A stretch of DNA of 64,000 nt from G965247775 sp965247775. GTDB taxonomy: Bacteria > Chloroflexota > Dehalococcoidia > Bin125. Below are positions 1-7,612 of this stretch, in pieces (within the stretch, counting starts at the first letter, position 1; each line of letters opens with the position of its first letter). The stretch is taken from positions 2,717,975-2,781,974 of the forward strand of contig OZ252031.1 in the NCBI GenBank assembly GCA_965247775.1. Direction: 5' to 3'. A program made the position numbers and the translations under genes. The notes under the pieces were generated by a model, which worked only from the letters and a program-made list of their open reading frames with translations, had not been told where the DNA came from and did not search any database.

Positions 1-79
1 GGCGCACGGTGCGCACGATATCGGCGCCGATTTCGCCGTCGCCGGCGATGATCTCGCGGACGTCGCTGAGGCTGGGCAT
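1..79 (-). CDS. 5' fragment of an unidentified gene
   Basis: An ATG on the minus strand at position 79 opens a frame that stays open to the window edge, giving 26 residues that begin MPSLSDVREIIAGDGEI. It starts 9 bases after the stop of the CitE-like gene, so it is probably the next gene of the same minus-strand operon. The fragment contains no motif I can assign, so no function is proposed. Confidence 0.5.
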   Translation of the reverse strand, partial: MPSLSDVREIIAGDGEIGADIVRTVR

Positions 80-88
80 CGGCGCGGC

Positions 89-985
89 TCAGGCCTGCAG
101 CAGCGCGTCGCGCGCGCTGACGCGGTCGGTCCAGTCGAGCAATTGCTGGGCGCGATCGACGACGGGGTCGTCAATCATTTCGCCGTCGAGGGCGACGGCG
201 CCGCGGCCGTCGCGGCGCCCGTCCGCGGCCACGGCGATGATTCGGCGCGCCCAATCCAGCTCCTCCTGGCTGGGGGCGAAGACGCGGTTGGCGATCTCGA
301 CCTGACTGGGGTGGATGCAGAACTTACCGCGGTAGCCGAACGTGCGAGCGGCCTGTAGGTCGCGCTCGAACCTGTCCAAGTCGCGGAACTCCGTGGTGGG
401 CGTGTCCAGGGGCACGACGCGCGCGGCGGCGGCGGCGTTGGCCGTGACGGCGCGGGCGTGGGCCAGCTCGCTCCAGTCGGCCGTGGCGAGGACGCCGCTG
501 TCGGCGCGGTAGTCGTCGGCGCCGAAGACGGCGGCGATAATGCGCGGCGACGCGGCGCAGATGGCGTAGGCGTTGACGACGGCGCGCGCCGTCTCGATCC
601 AGGGGATGAGGCGGATGTGGCCCGGCTCGATGGCGCGGGTGCGCTCCAGGTAGGTGAGGTAGTGGTCGACCTGGGCGAGATCGGTCGCGTCGCCGACCTT
701 GGGCAGGTTGATCGCCTCCAGGGCGGGCTGCACCACGGCGTCCAGGTCGGTTTCGGCTAGGCCGGTCTCGAGCCCGTTGATGCGCACGCAAAGCAGGCGC
801 CCGCGGGGCTCGAACTGGCCCAGCGCGGCCGCCACGATCTCCCGCGCGGGCGGCTTGTCGTCGAGGGCGACGGAATCCTCCAGGTCCAGGCAGACGACAT
901 CGGCGGGCGTGGCGCGCGCTTTGTCGATAAAGCGGCCCTGGTTGCCCGGCACGGAGAGCATGCTGCGTAGGATGGCGGTCGACAT
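89..985 (-). CDS. HpcH/HpaI aldolase / CitE-like lyase family protein
   Basis: A 298-residue protein of the CitE (citrate lyase beta / malyl-CoA lyase-like) TIM-barrel family. These enzymes cleave or form C-C bonds in acyl-CoA substrates using Mg2+. Visible signatures are the N-terminal RSMLSVPGN block, the DLEDSV strand (metal/substrate region), VRINGL, the late LIPWIET and FGADDY elements, and the C-terminal KFCIHPSQVEIANRVF segment. Length is typical of the stand-alone family. No citrate lyase alpha or gamma gene is next to it, so it is more likely a malyl-CoA or methylmalyl-CoA lyase-type or CitE-like thioesterase/synthase than part of a citrate lyase complex. The substrate cannot be fixed from sequence. 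It follows a degenerate paralogue in the same direction. Confidence 0.85.
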   Translation of the reverse strand: MSTAILRSMLSVPGNQGRFIDKARATPADVVCLDLEDSVALDDKPPAREIVAAALGQFEPRGRLLCVRINGLETGLAETDLDAVVQPALEAINLPKVGDATDLAQVDHYLTYLERTRAIEPGHIRLIPWIETARAVVNAYAICAASPRIIAAVFGADDYRADSGVLATADWSELAHARAVTANAAAAARVVPLDTPTTEFRDLDRFERDLQAARTFGYRGKFCIHPSQVEIANRVFAPSQEELDWARRIIAVAADGRRDGRGAVALDGEMIDDPVVDRAQQLLDWTDRVSARDALLQA

Positions 986-1068
986 ATCGTGCTCCGACGG
1001 CGCAGCATAGCGAACGCTCCGCAGGGGCGGAACGCTGCTGGGGGGCAGGTGGAGCCGGTGGGGTCCGC

Positions 1069-1767
1069 TCAGGCGTCCGTTGCGGCGGGCGTCGGGGGCG
1101 GCGACGGCGGCCGGGTGGGGAAGGCGGCGTGCAGCGCGGGGACCGCACCGGCGTGACGGGTGAGAGCGCCGCGCAGCCCCAGCGCGCGCAGTTCGGCCGG
1201 AACGGCGGCGTGCGTGGGCAGCCCCTCCACGGCGGGGAGGCCGGCCGCCTGGGCGGCGAAGACGAGCCGCGCGCGGGCGTGGTCGAGGAGGGCCGGAGAG
1301 GGCGCATCCAGGCTCAGCTCGGCGGCCAGTTGGGCGCTGGCGACGCCGAGCCAGGTGAGGCGGTGGCTGGCCCGGGCGAACTCGCCCGCCCGCGCCAGGG
1401 CGGCGGCGCTTCCGACCCAGAGGCCAAGCGCCGTCAGGCCCGGCTCGATGCCGAGGCGGCCTTCGGCGTCTTCCAGCAGGGAGTCGGCGTAGCGCACCTG
1501 GTCGACGTGCGTCGCATCGGGCAGCGAGAGGCCGTAGACGCCGGGGCGCAAGGTGGCCAGCAGTTGCTCGCGCAGCTCCGGCGACTGGGGCCCGCGCGTG
1601 TGCAGATAGAGGCAGCGGCCGGCGGCAACGAGGGCGTCGACGGCCTCGGCCGCAGCGGGCAGGCCGGCACGATCGGTGTGCATGAGGTCCAGCAACGTGG
1701 CGTCGGCGACGACATCCGGCTGGGGGTCGCCGGGCGGGACGAGCAGCAGCGCGCGAACGGAGTCCAT
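1069..1767 (-). CDS. degenerate CitE-family paralogue
   Basis: A 232-residue protein that aligns in outline with the neighbouring CitE-like protein: RALLLVPPGDPQ matches the N-terminal LSVPGN block, RLGIEPG matches the region before the PWIET strand, and LRALGLRGALTRHAGAVPALHAAF matches the C-terminal KFCIHPSQ block. It lacks a recognisable DLEDSV motif, the acidic metal site and the GADDY element, and is about 65 residues shorter. The tail is a Pro/Ala-rich stretch. It lies 19 bases after the M16 gene and 83 bases before the intact CitE-like gene. I infer a diverged, probably non-catalytic duplicate; a fast-evolving pseudogene with an intact frame is the alternative. Confidence 0.6.
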   Translation of the reverse strand: MDSVRALLLVPPGDPQPDVVADATLLDLMHTDRAGLPAAAEAVDALVAAGRCLYLHTRGPQSPELREQLLATLRPGVYGLSLPDATHVDQVRYADSLLEDAEGRLGIEPGLTALGLWVGSAAALARAGEFARASHRLTWLGVASAQLAAELSLDAPSPALLDHARARLVFAAQAAGLPAVEGLPTHAAVPAELRALGLRGALTRHAGAVPALHAAFPTRPPSPPPTPAATDA

Positions 1768-1786
1768 GGCCCCCCTTGGCGTGCGC

Positions 1787-3097
1787 TCAGGCGCCGATCA
1801 GCTCGGCGAGCGCGGCGCGGTCGTCGTAGGGGCCGACGACGGCAAGGGCGACGTTGTCGTCGCGCACGACGCGCTGGGCCACGCGGCGGACATCGTCGGC
1901 GGTGACGGCCTGGAGGGCGGCGATCTGCTCGTCGACGGTGAGCACGCGCCCCTCCATGAGGAGGCCTTCCCCGTTGCGATGGGCGTGGGCGGAGGCCGTC
2001 TCCAGGCTGAGCCGGAAGGAGCCAATGGCGTGCTCGCGCGCCTTTTCCAGCTCTTCGGCGCCGACGATCTCCGCGCCGAGACGATGGATCTCGTGCAGCG
2101 TGACGTCGGTGGCCTCGACGAGGTTCTCGCGCGTGACGCCGGCGCCCACGCTGAGATGGCCGGTGTCGCGGTAGCGCCCTGTGCCGGAGCCGACGCTGTA
2201 GGCGAGACCACGGCGCTCGCGCACCTCGACGAAGAGGCGGCTGCTCATCCCCCGGCCGAGGACTTCATTGAGCAGGGTGAGGGCGTAGCGGTCGGGATCC
2301 TCGCGGGGGAAGGTGCGCAGCGCCAGGCCCAGATTGCACTGCTCGATGTCGCGGCTTTCGAGACGGATGCGGTCGGGGTCCATGGCGGGCTGAGCGCTGG
2401 GCAGGGAGGGGGTCTCGCGCGGCGGGGCGTTGTCCCAGTGACGCTGGACCAGGTCCAGGACGGCGTCGGGGTCGACGTTGCCGGCGACGGAGAGGACCAG
2501 ATTGTGGGGGCGGTACCAGACGTCGATGTGGTCTGTGAGGTGCTGCCGCTCGACGGCGGCCACGCTCTCGAGGTCCCCGGCGACGTCCCAGCCCAGGGGC
2601 TGGTCCCCGTAGGTGGCGTCGCTGAGCAGCTGCGCCGCGCGCTGGGCGGGTTCGTCATGGGCGCGCCGGATCTCCTGCTGGATGACCGTGCGCTCGCGCT
2701 CGATCTCTTCGCCGCTGAGCAGGGAGTGGCGCAGGCTGTCGGAGAGGATGTCCATGGCGAGGTCGAGGCGGTCGAAGGGGACGCGGTTCCAGTAGCAGGT
2801 CAGCTCCTTGGTGGTGAAGGCGTTGAGGGTGCCGCCGGCGCCCTCGATGGCGGTGCTGATTTCGATGGCCGTTGGACGGGACTGGGTGCCCTTGAAGAGC
2901 ATGTGCTCCAGGTAGTGTGAGAGGCCGAGGGTGCGCCGCTCCTCCTGCCGGCTGCCCACGCCCACGTACAGCGCCAGGGCGGCAGCCTGGGAGTGCGGCA
3001 GCGGCGTCACGATGACGCGCAGCCCGTTGTCGAGCGTGGCGAGGCGCCAGGGCTCGTCGCTGCGCGGTTCATTCCACCTGGATGCGTTCACCAGCAT
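1787..3097 (-). CDS. M16 family zinc peptidase (processing-peptidase-like)
   Basis: A 436-residue inverzincin of the pitrilysin/mitochondrial processing peptidase family. The HxxEH zinc motif is HYLEH at residues 61-65, and the third ligand is expected to be the Glu of QQEI near residue 142. The N-terminal catalytic half is followed by the second, inactive M16C half with the usual SRLFVEVRERRGLAYSV element. The ATG start is preceded by GGGAGGGA. Such proteins degrade peptides or mature exported proteins. A second M16 gene lies at the far right end of the window; this one keeps its full zinc motif and heads the small operon with the CitE-like genes. Confidence 0.9.
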   Translation of the reverse strand: MLVNASRWNEPRSDEPWRLATLDNGLRVIVTPLPHSQAAALALYVGVGSRQEERRTLGLSHYLEHMLFKGTQSRPTAIEISTAIEGAGGTLNAFTTKELTCYWNRVPFDRLDLAMDILSDSLRHSLLSGEEIERERTVIQQEIRRAHDEPAQRAAQLLSDATYGDQPLGWDVAGDLESVAAVERQHLTDHIDVWYRPHNLVLSVAGNVDPDAVLDLVQRHWDNAPPRETPSLPSAQPAMDPDRIRLESRDIEQCNLGLALRTFPREDPDRYALTLLNEVLGRGMSSRLFVEVRERRGLAYSVGSGTGRYRDTGHLSVGAGVTRENLVEATDVTLHEIHRLGAEIVGAEELEKAREHAIGSFRLSLETASAHAHRNGEGLLMEGRVLTVDEQIAALQAVTADDVRRVAQRVVRDDNVALAVVGPYDDRAALAELIGA

Positions 3098-3175
3098 TCC
3101 CTCCCGGCGCCGGGCCGCGCGGCGCCGCGCTGCCCGGAGGCTAGCACCCTAGCGCGCTGCTCTAGGCTCGATGCT

Positions 3176-4093
3176 ATGCCCGGCCCGGACGCCGCCTACG
3201 CATACAACTGGAACTCGCTCGTGGGCTGCCTGCAGGGCCTGCTGCGCCAGGCCGGGCTGCCGTCCGGCGGAGCGCAGGTGAGCGTCGTCAGCGGTGAGGC
3301 CTTCCGGGTGGAGGCGGTCTTCGATCGCGCGGGGTATGTCCCCCGCCCGCTGGCCGGGCTGTCCCGGGATCTGGCGGCGTTGGGGCTGCGCGCGCGCGTG
3401 GATGTCTGGGGGCTGGCCCGGCGGCGTCCGCCATTGCTGAGGTGGCGCCTGGAGCGACGCGTGCGGGGGGCGCTGTCTGGGGGGCGGGCGGTGGCGGCGT
3501 ATGGGGCCGTGCCGGGCGAGTTCGGGCTCATCGTGGCGTACGAGGCGCAGCGTCGCGCCTACGTCGTCCAGGGGCCGCTTACGGATGCGATCGGCGGGCT
3601 GCTGCCCGCGGCGGGCCTGCCGGGCCCCGCGGCCGACTGGCTGGCGCTGGTGGCCCCGCAAGGCCCCGGGCTCGAGCCTGCGGGCTCGGACGATCTGGCG
3701 AGGCGCGCCGCAGCGCAGGCGTTGCAGGCCGGGGCGGCGGCGGGGCTCCGCCGTTGGATCGCGCTGTTGGAGAGCGGGGCGCCGATCGAGGCCCGTGTTC
3801 ACGCCTACCGAGCCCAGGCGCTGGCGGCGGCCCGCGGCGAGGCCAGCCGCTTCTGGCGGGAGCTTGCGGACAGCCCGCTGGGCGAGATGGAGACGCGCCC
3901 ACTGGCCGCCTTGCGGGAGCCGGCCCGCCGGCAAGCGCTGGTCTCTTCGCGCTTCGCCACGCTGTTCCCCTACCCCGCGGGCGGCGACCTGGCGGGCGGG
4001 GGCCGCATCGTGGGGGCCGGCATCCTGCGGGAGGTGCTGGCCATCGAAGAGGAGCTGGCGCCGCTGCTGGCGGCGGTGCGGGCGCCGGGCTGA
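3176..4093 (+). CDS. hypothetical protein, BtrH_N / C39-like architecture
   Basis: A 305-residue protein without strong enzyme motifs. The N-terminus has a lone Cys in NSLVGCLQGLLRQAG, followed by a middle part with YGAVPGEFGLIVAYE and YVVQGPL. This recalls the butirosin-protein-H N-terminal (C39-peptidase-like, often non-proteolytic) fold. The C-terminal third is helical and ends LFPYPAGG then a Glu-rich helix, as in hypothetical proteins that carry this fold. ATG at 3176 is chosen because the protein is compositionally uniform from there; upstream in-frame codons run into the divergent M16 gene. Function unknown; acyl transfer or peptide handling are guesses. Confidence 0.65.
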   Translation: MPGPDAAYAYNWNSLVGCLQGLLRQAGLPSGGAQVSVVSGEAFRVEAVFDRAGYVPRPLAGLSRDLAALGLRARVDVWGLARRRPPLLRWRLERRVRGALSGGRAVAAYGAVPGEFGLIVAYEAQRRAYVVQGPLTDAIGGLLPAAGLPGPAADWLALVAPQGPGLEPAGSDDLARRAAAQALQAGAAAGLRRWIALLESGAPIEARVHAYRAQALAAARGEASRFWRELADSPLGEMETRPLAALREPARRQALVSSRFATLFPYPAGGDLAGGGRIVGAGILREVLAIEEELAPLLAAVRAPG

Positions 4094-4146
4094 GGCGCGA
4101 TAGACTGACCCCTGATCGGTATGCAGCGCGCGGTGAGGAGCGTCCC

Positions 4147-4500
4147 GTGGCCGTCCACATCCGCATGTTCACGACCCTGGTGCCGCTGACGAAGCGTCAG
4201 GAGCCGCAGTTCGACATCGACTGGGAAGATGGCCTGACGGTGGGCCAGGTGGTCCGGGCGGAGGGCTTCAGCGAGGCCGACGCGGAGGCGATCGCGGCGG
4301 TGGTGAACGGGGAGCAAGCGGACTTCGAGCGGGCCTTGGCGGATGGGGACGCGGTGGAATTCATCGTCAATCTGCAAGGGGGCGGCGAGGTGTGGCCGGA
4401 TCGTTTGACTGTCCTCAGGGCCACCCCTAGGCTGCCGATTAGAACAGACGATCGGCTACCCATCCCGCGCCGCCCGGAGCGGCGGCGCGCCCAAGGTTGA
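4147..4500 (+). CDS. MoaD/ThiS-like beta-grasp protein with a C-terminal tail
   Basis: A 117-residue protein from GTG at 4147, preceded by GAGGAG at good spacing. Residues 1-80 form a ubiquitin-like sulfur-carrier domain: FDIDWEDGLTVGQVV, VVNGE, and DGDAVEFIVNLQGGG, matching the ThiS/MoaD pattern in which the protein normally ends at Gly-Gly. Here the GGG at 78-80 is followed by about 37 Pro/Arg-rich residues. The stop overlaps the first base of pyrG. The tail region also contains a promoter-like element, so part of it may be former intergenic DNA. No adenylyltransferase (MoeB/ThiF) gene is nearby. Confidence 0.65.
   Translation: MAVHIRMFTTLVPLTKRQEPQFDIDWEDGLTVGQVVRAEGFSEADAEAIAAVVNGEQADFERALADGDAVEFIVNLQGGGEVWPDRLTVLRATPRLPIRTDDRLPIPRRPERRRAQG
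4405..4433 (+). promoter_or_regulatory. putative sigma-70-type promoter for pyrG
   Basis: TTGACT (4405-4410) and TAGGCT (4428-4433) are separated by 17 bases and lie 66 bases before the pyrG start. The element sits inside the reading frame of the preceding MoaD-like gene. A GC hairpin (CGCCGC/GCGGCG) follows in the leader at about 4469-4488. Confidence 0.5.
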
Positions 4501-6137
4501 TGCCCAAGTACATTTTCGTCACCGGCGGCGTCGTGAGTTCGGTCGGCAAAGGCATCACGACCGCCTCCCTGGCGAAACTGCTGAAGAGCCGTGGCCTCAG
4601 CGTCACGCTGCAGAAGCTGGACCCCTATCTCAACGTCGATCCGGGGACGATGTCGCCCTACCAGCACGGTGAGGTCTTCGTCACGGCGGACGGCGCCGAG
4701 ACTGACCTGGACCTCGGGCACTACGAGCGCTTCCTGGACGAGGATCTGCGCGGCGCTTCCTCCGTGACGATGGGGCAGATCCATCAGGCGGTGATCGCGC
4801 AGGAGCGTCGCGGGGACCACCTGGGCGGCACGATCCAAACGGTGCCGCACATCACCAACGAGATCAAGAAACGCGTCCGCGGTCTGGCCGAGGGCACGGG
4901 CGCGGACGCCTTAATCGTCGAGACGGGTGGGACGGTGGGGGACATCGAAGGACAGGCCTTCCTGGAGGCCATCCGGCAGATGCGCTCCGAGGAGCCGCGC
5001 GAGAACACGCTGTCCATCCACGTGACGATGCTGCCCTACCTGCGGGCCACGCGGGAGATCAAGACCAAGCCCACGCAGCACTCGGTGCGGGAGCTGCGAT
5101 CGATCGGGTTGCAGCCGGACCTGATCATCGCCCGGGCGGAGATGCCCGTGGAGGAGGCGATCAAGCAGAAGATCGCGCTCTTCTGCGACGTGGAGCCGCG
5201 CGCCGTCATCCCCCTGGAGACGATGCCCAGCATCTATCAGGTGCCCGAGGTGCTGGAGGACGCGGGCGTGACCGACCTGGCGCTCGACAAGCTGGACCTG
5301 CCGCCGGCCGCGCGCGACCTGCAGGAGTGGCGGGACTGGGTCCAGCGCCTGCGCAACCCGGACCGGCACTGCACCGTCGCCGTGGTGGGGAAATACGTCG
5401 AGCTGCGAGATGCCTACCTCTCCGTGCGGGAGGCCCTGATCCACGCGGGCGTCGAGCGCGGCGTGGAGGTGGACGTGCGCTGGGTGCAGTCGGAGGGGCT
5501 GGAGGGGCGCGATCTGGAGGCGGAGTTCAGCGCTGCCGGCGGCATCGTGGTGCCGGGAGGGTTCGGCGAGCGCGGGGCCGAGGGCGAGGTCGCCGCGGCC
5601 CGTTTCGCGCGGGAGCGGCAGGTGCCGTATCTGGGGCTGTGCCGGGGCATGCAGCAGATGGTGATCGAATTCGCCCGCCACGTGCTGGGCGAGAGCGCCG
5701 CCACGTCGACGGAATTCGACCGGGAAACGCCGTCGCCGGTGATCTCCCTGCTCTCGGAGCAGGAGCAGATCGTGGACCGGGGTGGCACCATGCGGCTGGG
5801 GCTCTACCCCTGCCGTCTGCGGCCGGATTCGCGGGCCGGGCGCGCCTACGGCGTGGCGCAGGTAGAGGAGCGGCACCGCCATCGCTGGGAGTTCAACAAC
5901 CGCTACCGCGCGGCGCTGGAGCGGGCCGGGCTGGTGGCCAGTGGGACGGCGCCGGACGACTCCCTGGTGGAGATCGCGGAGGTGCGCGACCACCCCTTCA
6001 TGCTGGGCTCGCAGTTCCATCCGGAGTTGCGCTCGCGGCCGGGGCGGCCACATCCGCTTGTGGCGGCGTTCCTGGCCGCGGTCGTGGACCGGACCGACGC
6101 CGGCGCGGGTGCCCGTTCGGCGGCGGCGCGAGCCTAA
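4500..6137 (+). CDS. pyrG: CTP synthase
   Basis: A 545-residue CTP synthase that makes CTP from UTP, ATP and glutamine in the cytoplasm. The N-terminal synthetase domain shows KYIFVTGGVVSSVGKG, the LDPYLNVDPGTMSP and GETDLDLGHYERF-type segments, and ETGGTVGDIEG. The C-terminal class I glutamine amidotransferase domain (from about residue 300) has the nucleophile Cys in LGLCRGMQQ and the HPE dyad in FHPELRSRPG. Length is normal. The ATG at 4500 overlaps the previous stop; AAGG lies only a few bases upstream, so translational coupling is plausible. Confidence 0.97.
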   Translation: MPKYIFVTGGVVSSVGKGITTASLAKLLKSRGLSVTLQKLDPYLNVDPGTMSPYQHGEVFVTADGAETDLDLGHYERFLDEDLRGASSVTMGQIHQAVIAQERRGDHLGGTIQTVPHITNEIKKRVRGLAEGTGADALIVETGGTVGDIEGQAFLEAIRQMRSEEPRENTLSIHVTMLPYLRATREIKTKPTQHSVRELRSIGLQPDLIIARAEMPVEEAIKQKIALFCDVEPRAVIPLETMPSIYQVPEVLEDAGVTDLALDKLDLPPAARDLQEWRDWVQRLRNPDRHCTVAVVGKYVELRDAYLSVREALIHAGVERGVEVDVRWVQSEGLEGRDLEAEFSAAGGIVVPGGFGERGAEGEVAAARFARERQVPYLGLCRGMQQMVIEFARHVLGESAATSTEFDRETPSPVISLLSEQEQIVDRGGTMRLGLYPCRLRPDSRAGRAYGVAQVEERHRHRWEFNNRYRAALERAGLVASGTAPDDSLVEIAEVRDHPFMLGSQFHPELRSRPGRPHPLVAAFLAAVVDRTDAGAGARSAAARA

Positions 6138-6206
6138 CGGCGGCGGCGAGGGCCGCTGGCGGCAGCGGAGCGCGGTCGGGAAGGGCGCCGTGTGCGAGGA
6201 GCGCCG

Positions 6207-6686
6207 GTGAGCGAGGACGAAGCCTTCCGCCTGCTGCACACGCTCTCCCTGTTCGTCTTCCTGGCCGGCCTGGGCGCCACGATGCTGCCCCTCTACCGGG
6301 CCTGGAGCAGCGACGACCTGCGGCAGCAGGTCTACGCCTTCCGCGAGGCGGGCCGGAACCAGGCCGGGGTGTTGCTCCCAGGCATCATCTTGGTTGGCGT
6401 CACAGGGCTGATCTGGGCGATCCGAGCGGACCACGTGGACCCGGTGGAGACGGGCTGGCTCCTGGCGGTGGAGCTGATCTACCTGGGGACGCTCTTCATC
6501 TGCCTGCCGGCGATGGTGGCGGCGCTGCGCCGGGCGCGCCTGCTGGCCTTGCAGGCGGAGCACACGGGCGAGATCAGTGATGCGTTACGGGAAACCATCG
6601 CCGATCGGGGCCCGATCATCTTCGGTACACTGATGCTCGTACTGGTGGTGTTGATGGCGGCGCTGGCGGTGACGAAGCCTTTCTAG
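6207..6686 (+). CDS. integral membrane protein, DUF2269-like
   Basis: A 159-residue protein with four predicted membrane helices: residues about 8-26 (LSLFVFLAGLGATMLPL), 50-70 (VLLPGIILVGVTGLIW), 85-105 (LLAVELIYLGTLFICLP) and 137-155 (IIFGTLMLVLVVLMAAL). GTG at 6207 is preferred over GTG at 6192 because GAGGAG sits five bases before it. It resembles the DUF2269/DUF2214 class of small predicted membrane proteins. No function is known to me. It lies 69 bases after pyrG, with a transaldolase next. Confidence 0.7.
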   Translation: MSEDEAFRLLHTLSLFVFLAGLGATMLPLYRAWSSDDLRQQVYAFREAGRNQAGVLLPGIILVGVTGLIWAIRADHVDPVETGWLLAVELIYLGTLFICLPAMVAALRRARLLALQAEHTGEISDALRETIADRGPIIFGTLMLVLVVLMAALAVTKPF

Positions 6687-6739
6687 CTCCCTGGGGCGGT
6701 GGAACACCGCCGCTGCGGGGATCGGGGACGGGAGCGACG

Positions 6740-7429
6740 ATGCGGATATTCCTGGACACCGCGGACATCGACGAGATCCGCCAAGCCGTGCGCTGGGGCG
6801 TGTGCGACGGGGTCACCACCAATCCCAGCCTGTTTGCCAAGGTGAGCGGCAGCGCCGGCAGCTACCGCGAGCGGGTGCAGGAGATCGCCGCCCTGGTGGA
6901 TGGTCCCGTCTCGGCGGAGTGCGTCTCCCGCAGCGCGGAGGCGCTGGTGGAGGAGGCGCGCGTGCTGGCCGGATGGCACCCCAACGTGGTGGTGAAGATT
7001 CCCATCGATGGGGCCGGTCTGGAGGCGATCCACCGCGTCAGCGCGGAGGGGATCCGGGTGAACACGACGCTGATTTTCTCGCTCAATCAGGCCTTGCTGG
7101 CGGCGAACGCCGGGGCGGCCTACGTGAGCCCGTTCATTGGCCGGCTGGACGACGTGGGGCAGGACGGCGTCGACCTGGTGGCGGACATTGTGGACCTGCT
7201 GGACCGCTACCACCGCACCACACAGGTTATCGCCGCCAGCGTGCGCCACACGGCCCACGTGCCGGCCTGCGCGGCGGCGGGGGCCCATATCGTGACGCTG
7301 CCCTTCAAGGTGCTGGACGCGATGCTGCAGCATCCCCTCACGGACCGCGGGATTGACGCCTTCCTCGCGGACTGGGCGCGGGCCCAGGAGGCCGGCCCGG
7401 CGCGGGTGCCGGGAGCGGCGGGCGATTGA
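6740..7429 (+). CDS. transaldolase (TalC / fructose-6-phosphate aldolase-like)
   Basis: A 229-residue small transaldolase-family enzyme. MRIFLDTADIDEIR at the start and CDGVTTNPSLFAK are family hallmarks. The Schiff-base Lys is Lys86 in VVVKIPIDGAGL. ITLIFSLNQALLAANAGAAYVSPFIGR-type segments and the C-terminal FKVLDAMLQHPLTDRGIDAF complete the barrel. Short members of this family are either true transaldolases of the pentose phosphate pathway or F6P aldolases; sequence alone does not separate them. The ATG is preceded by GGGACGGGAGCG. Confidence 0.9.
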   Translation: MRIFLDTADIDEIRQAVRWGVCDGVTTNPSLFAKVSGSAGSYRERVQEIAALVDGPVSAECVSRSAEALVEEARVLAGWHPNVVVKIPIDGAGLEAIHRVSAEGIRVNTTLIFSLNQALLAANAGAAYVSPFIGRLDDVGQDGVDLVADIVDLLDRYHRTTQVIAASVRHTAHVPACAAAGAHIVTLPFKVLDAMLQHPLTDRGIDAFLADWARAQEAGPARVPGAAGD

Positions 7430-7488
7430 GCGGGCGGCGGGCCGCGATCGTCCTACCGGCGGTTGCGGAGGGTCTGTCGGCGGGGCGC

Positions 7489-7518
7489 TTGCGATCTGGG
7501 GTGGCCGAGAGCTACGAT
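7489..7518 (+). promoter_or_regulatory. putative rho promoter
   Basis: TTGCGA (7489-7494), 18-base spacer, TACGAT (7513-7518), leaving a leader of about 90 nucleotides before the GTG of rho at 7613. The same -35/18/-10 layout recurs before hrcA, thrB and the tRNA-tuf operon. The 183-base gap after the transaldolase holds no other feature I can see. Confidence 0.55.
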
Positions 7519-7612
7519 CAGGGGGCGTGGGAGGCCCGCCGGGCCCCCGCCGCTCCCATCACCCCACGGACGGAACACCGCCGCACAGCTGGCCGGTGAA
7601 GGTTCGCAAACC

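Noticed and set aside
1676..2920. Long plus-strand frame antisense to the M16 peptidase
   Set aside because: Shadow composition without motifs; the minus strand encodes an intact zinc peptidase.
4911..6563. Long minus-strand frame antisense to pyrG
   Set aside because: Gln/His/Arg-rich shadow frame; pyrG is certain.
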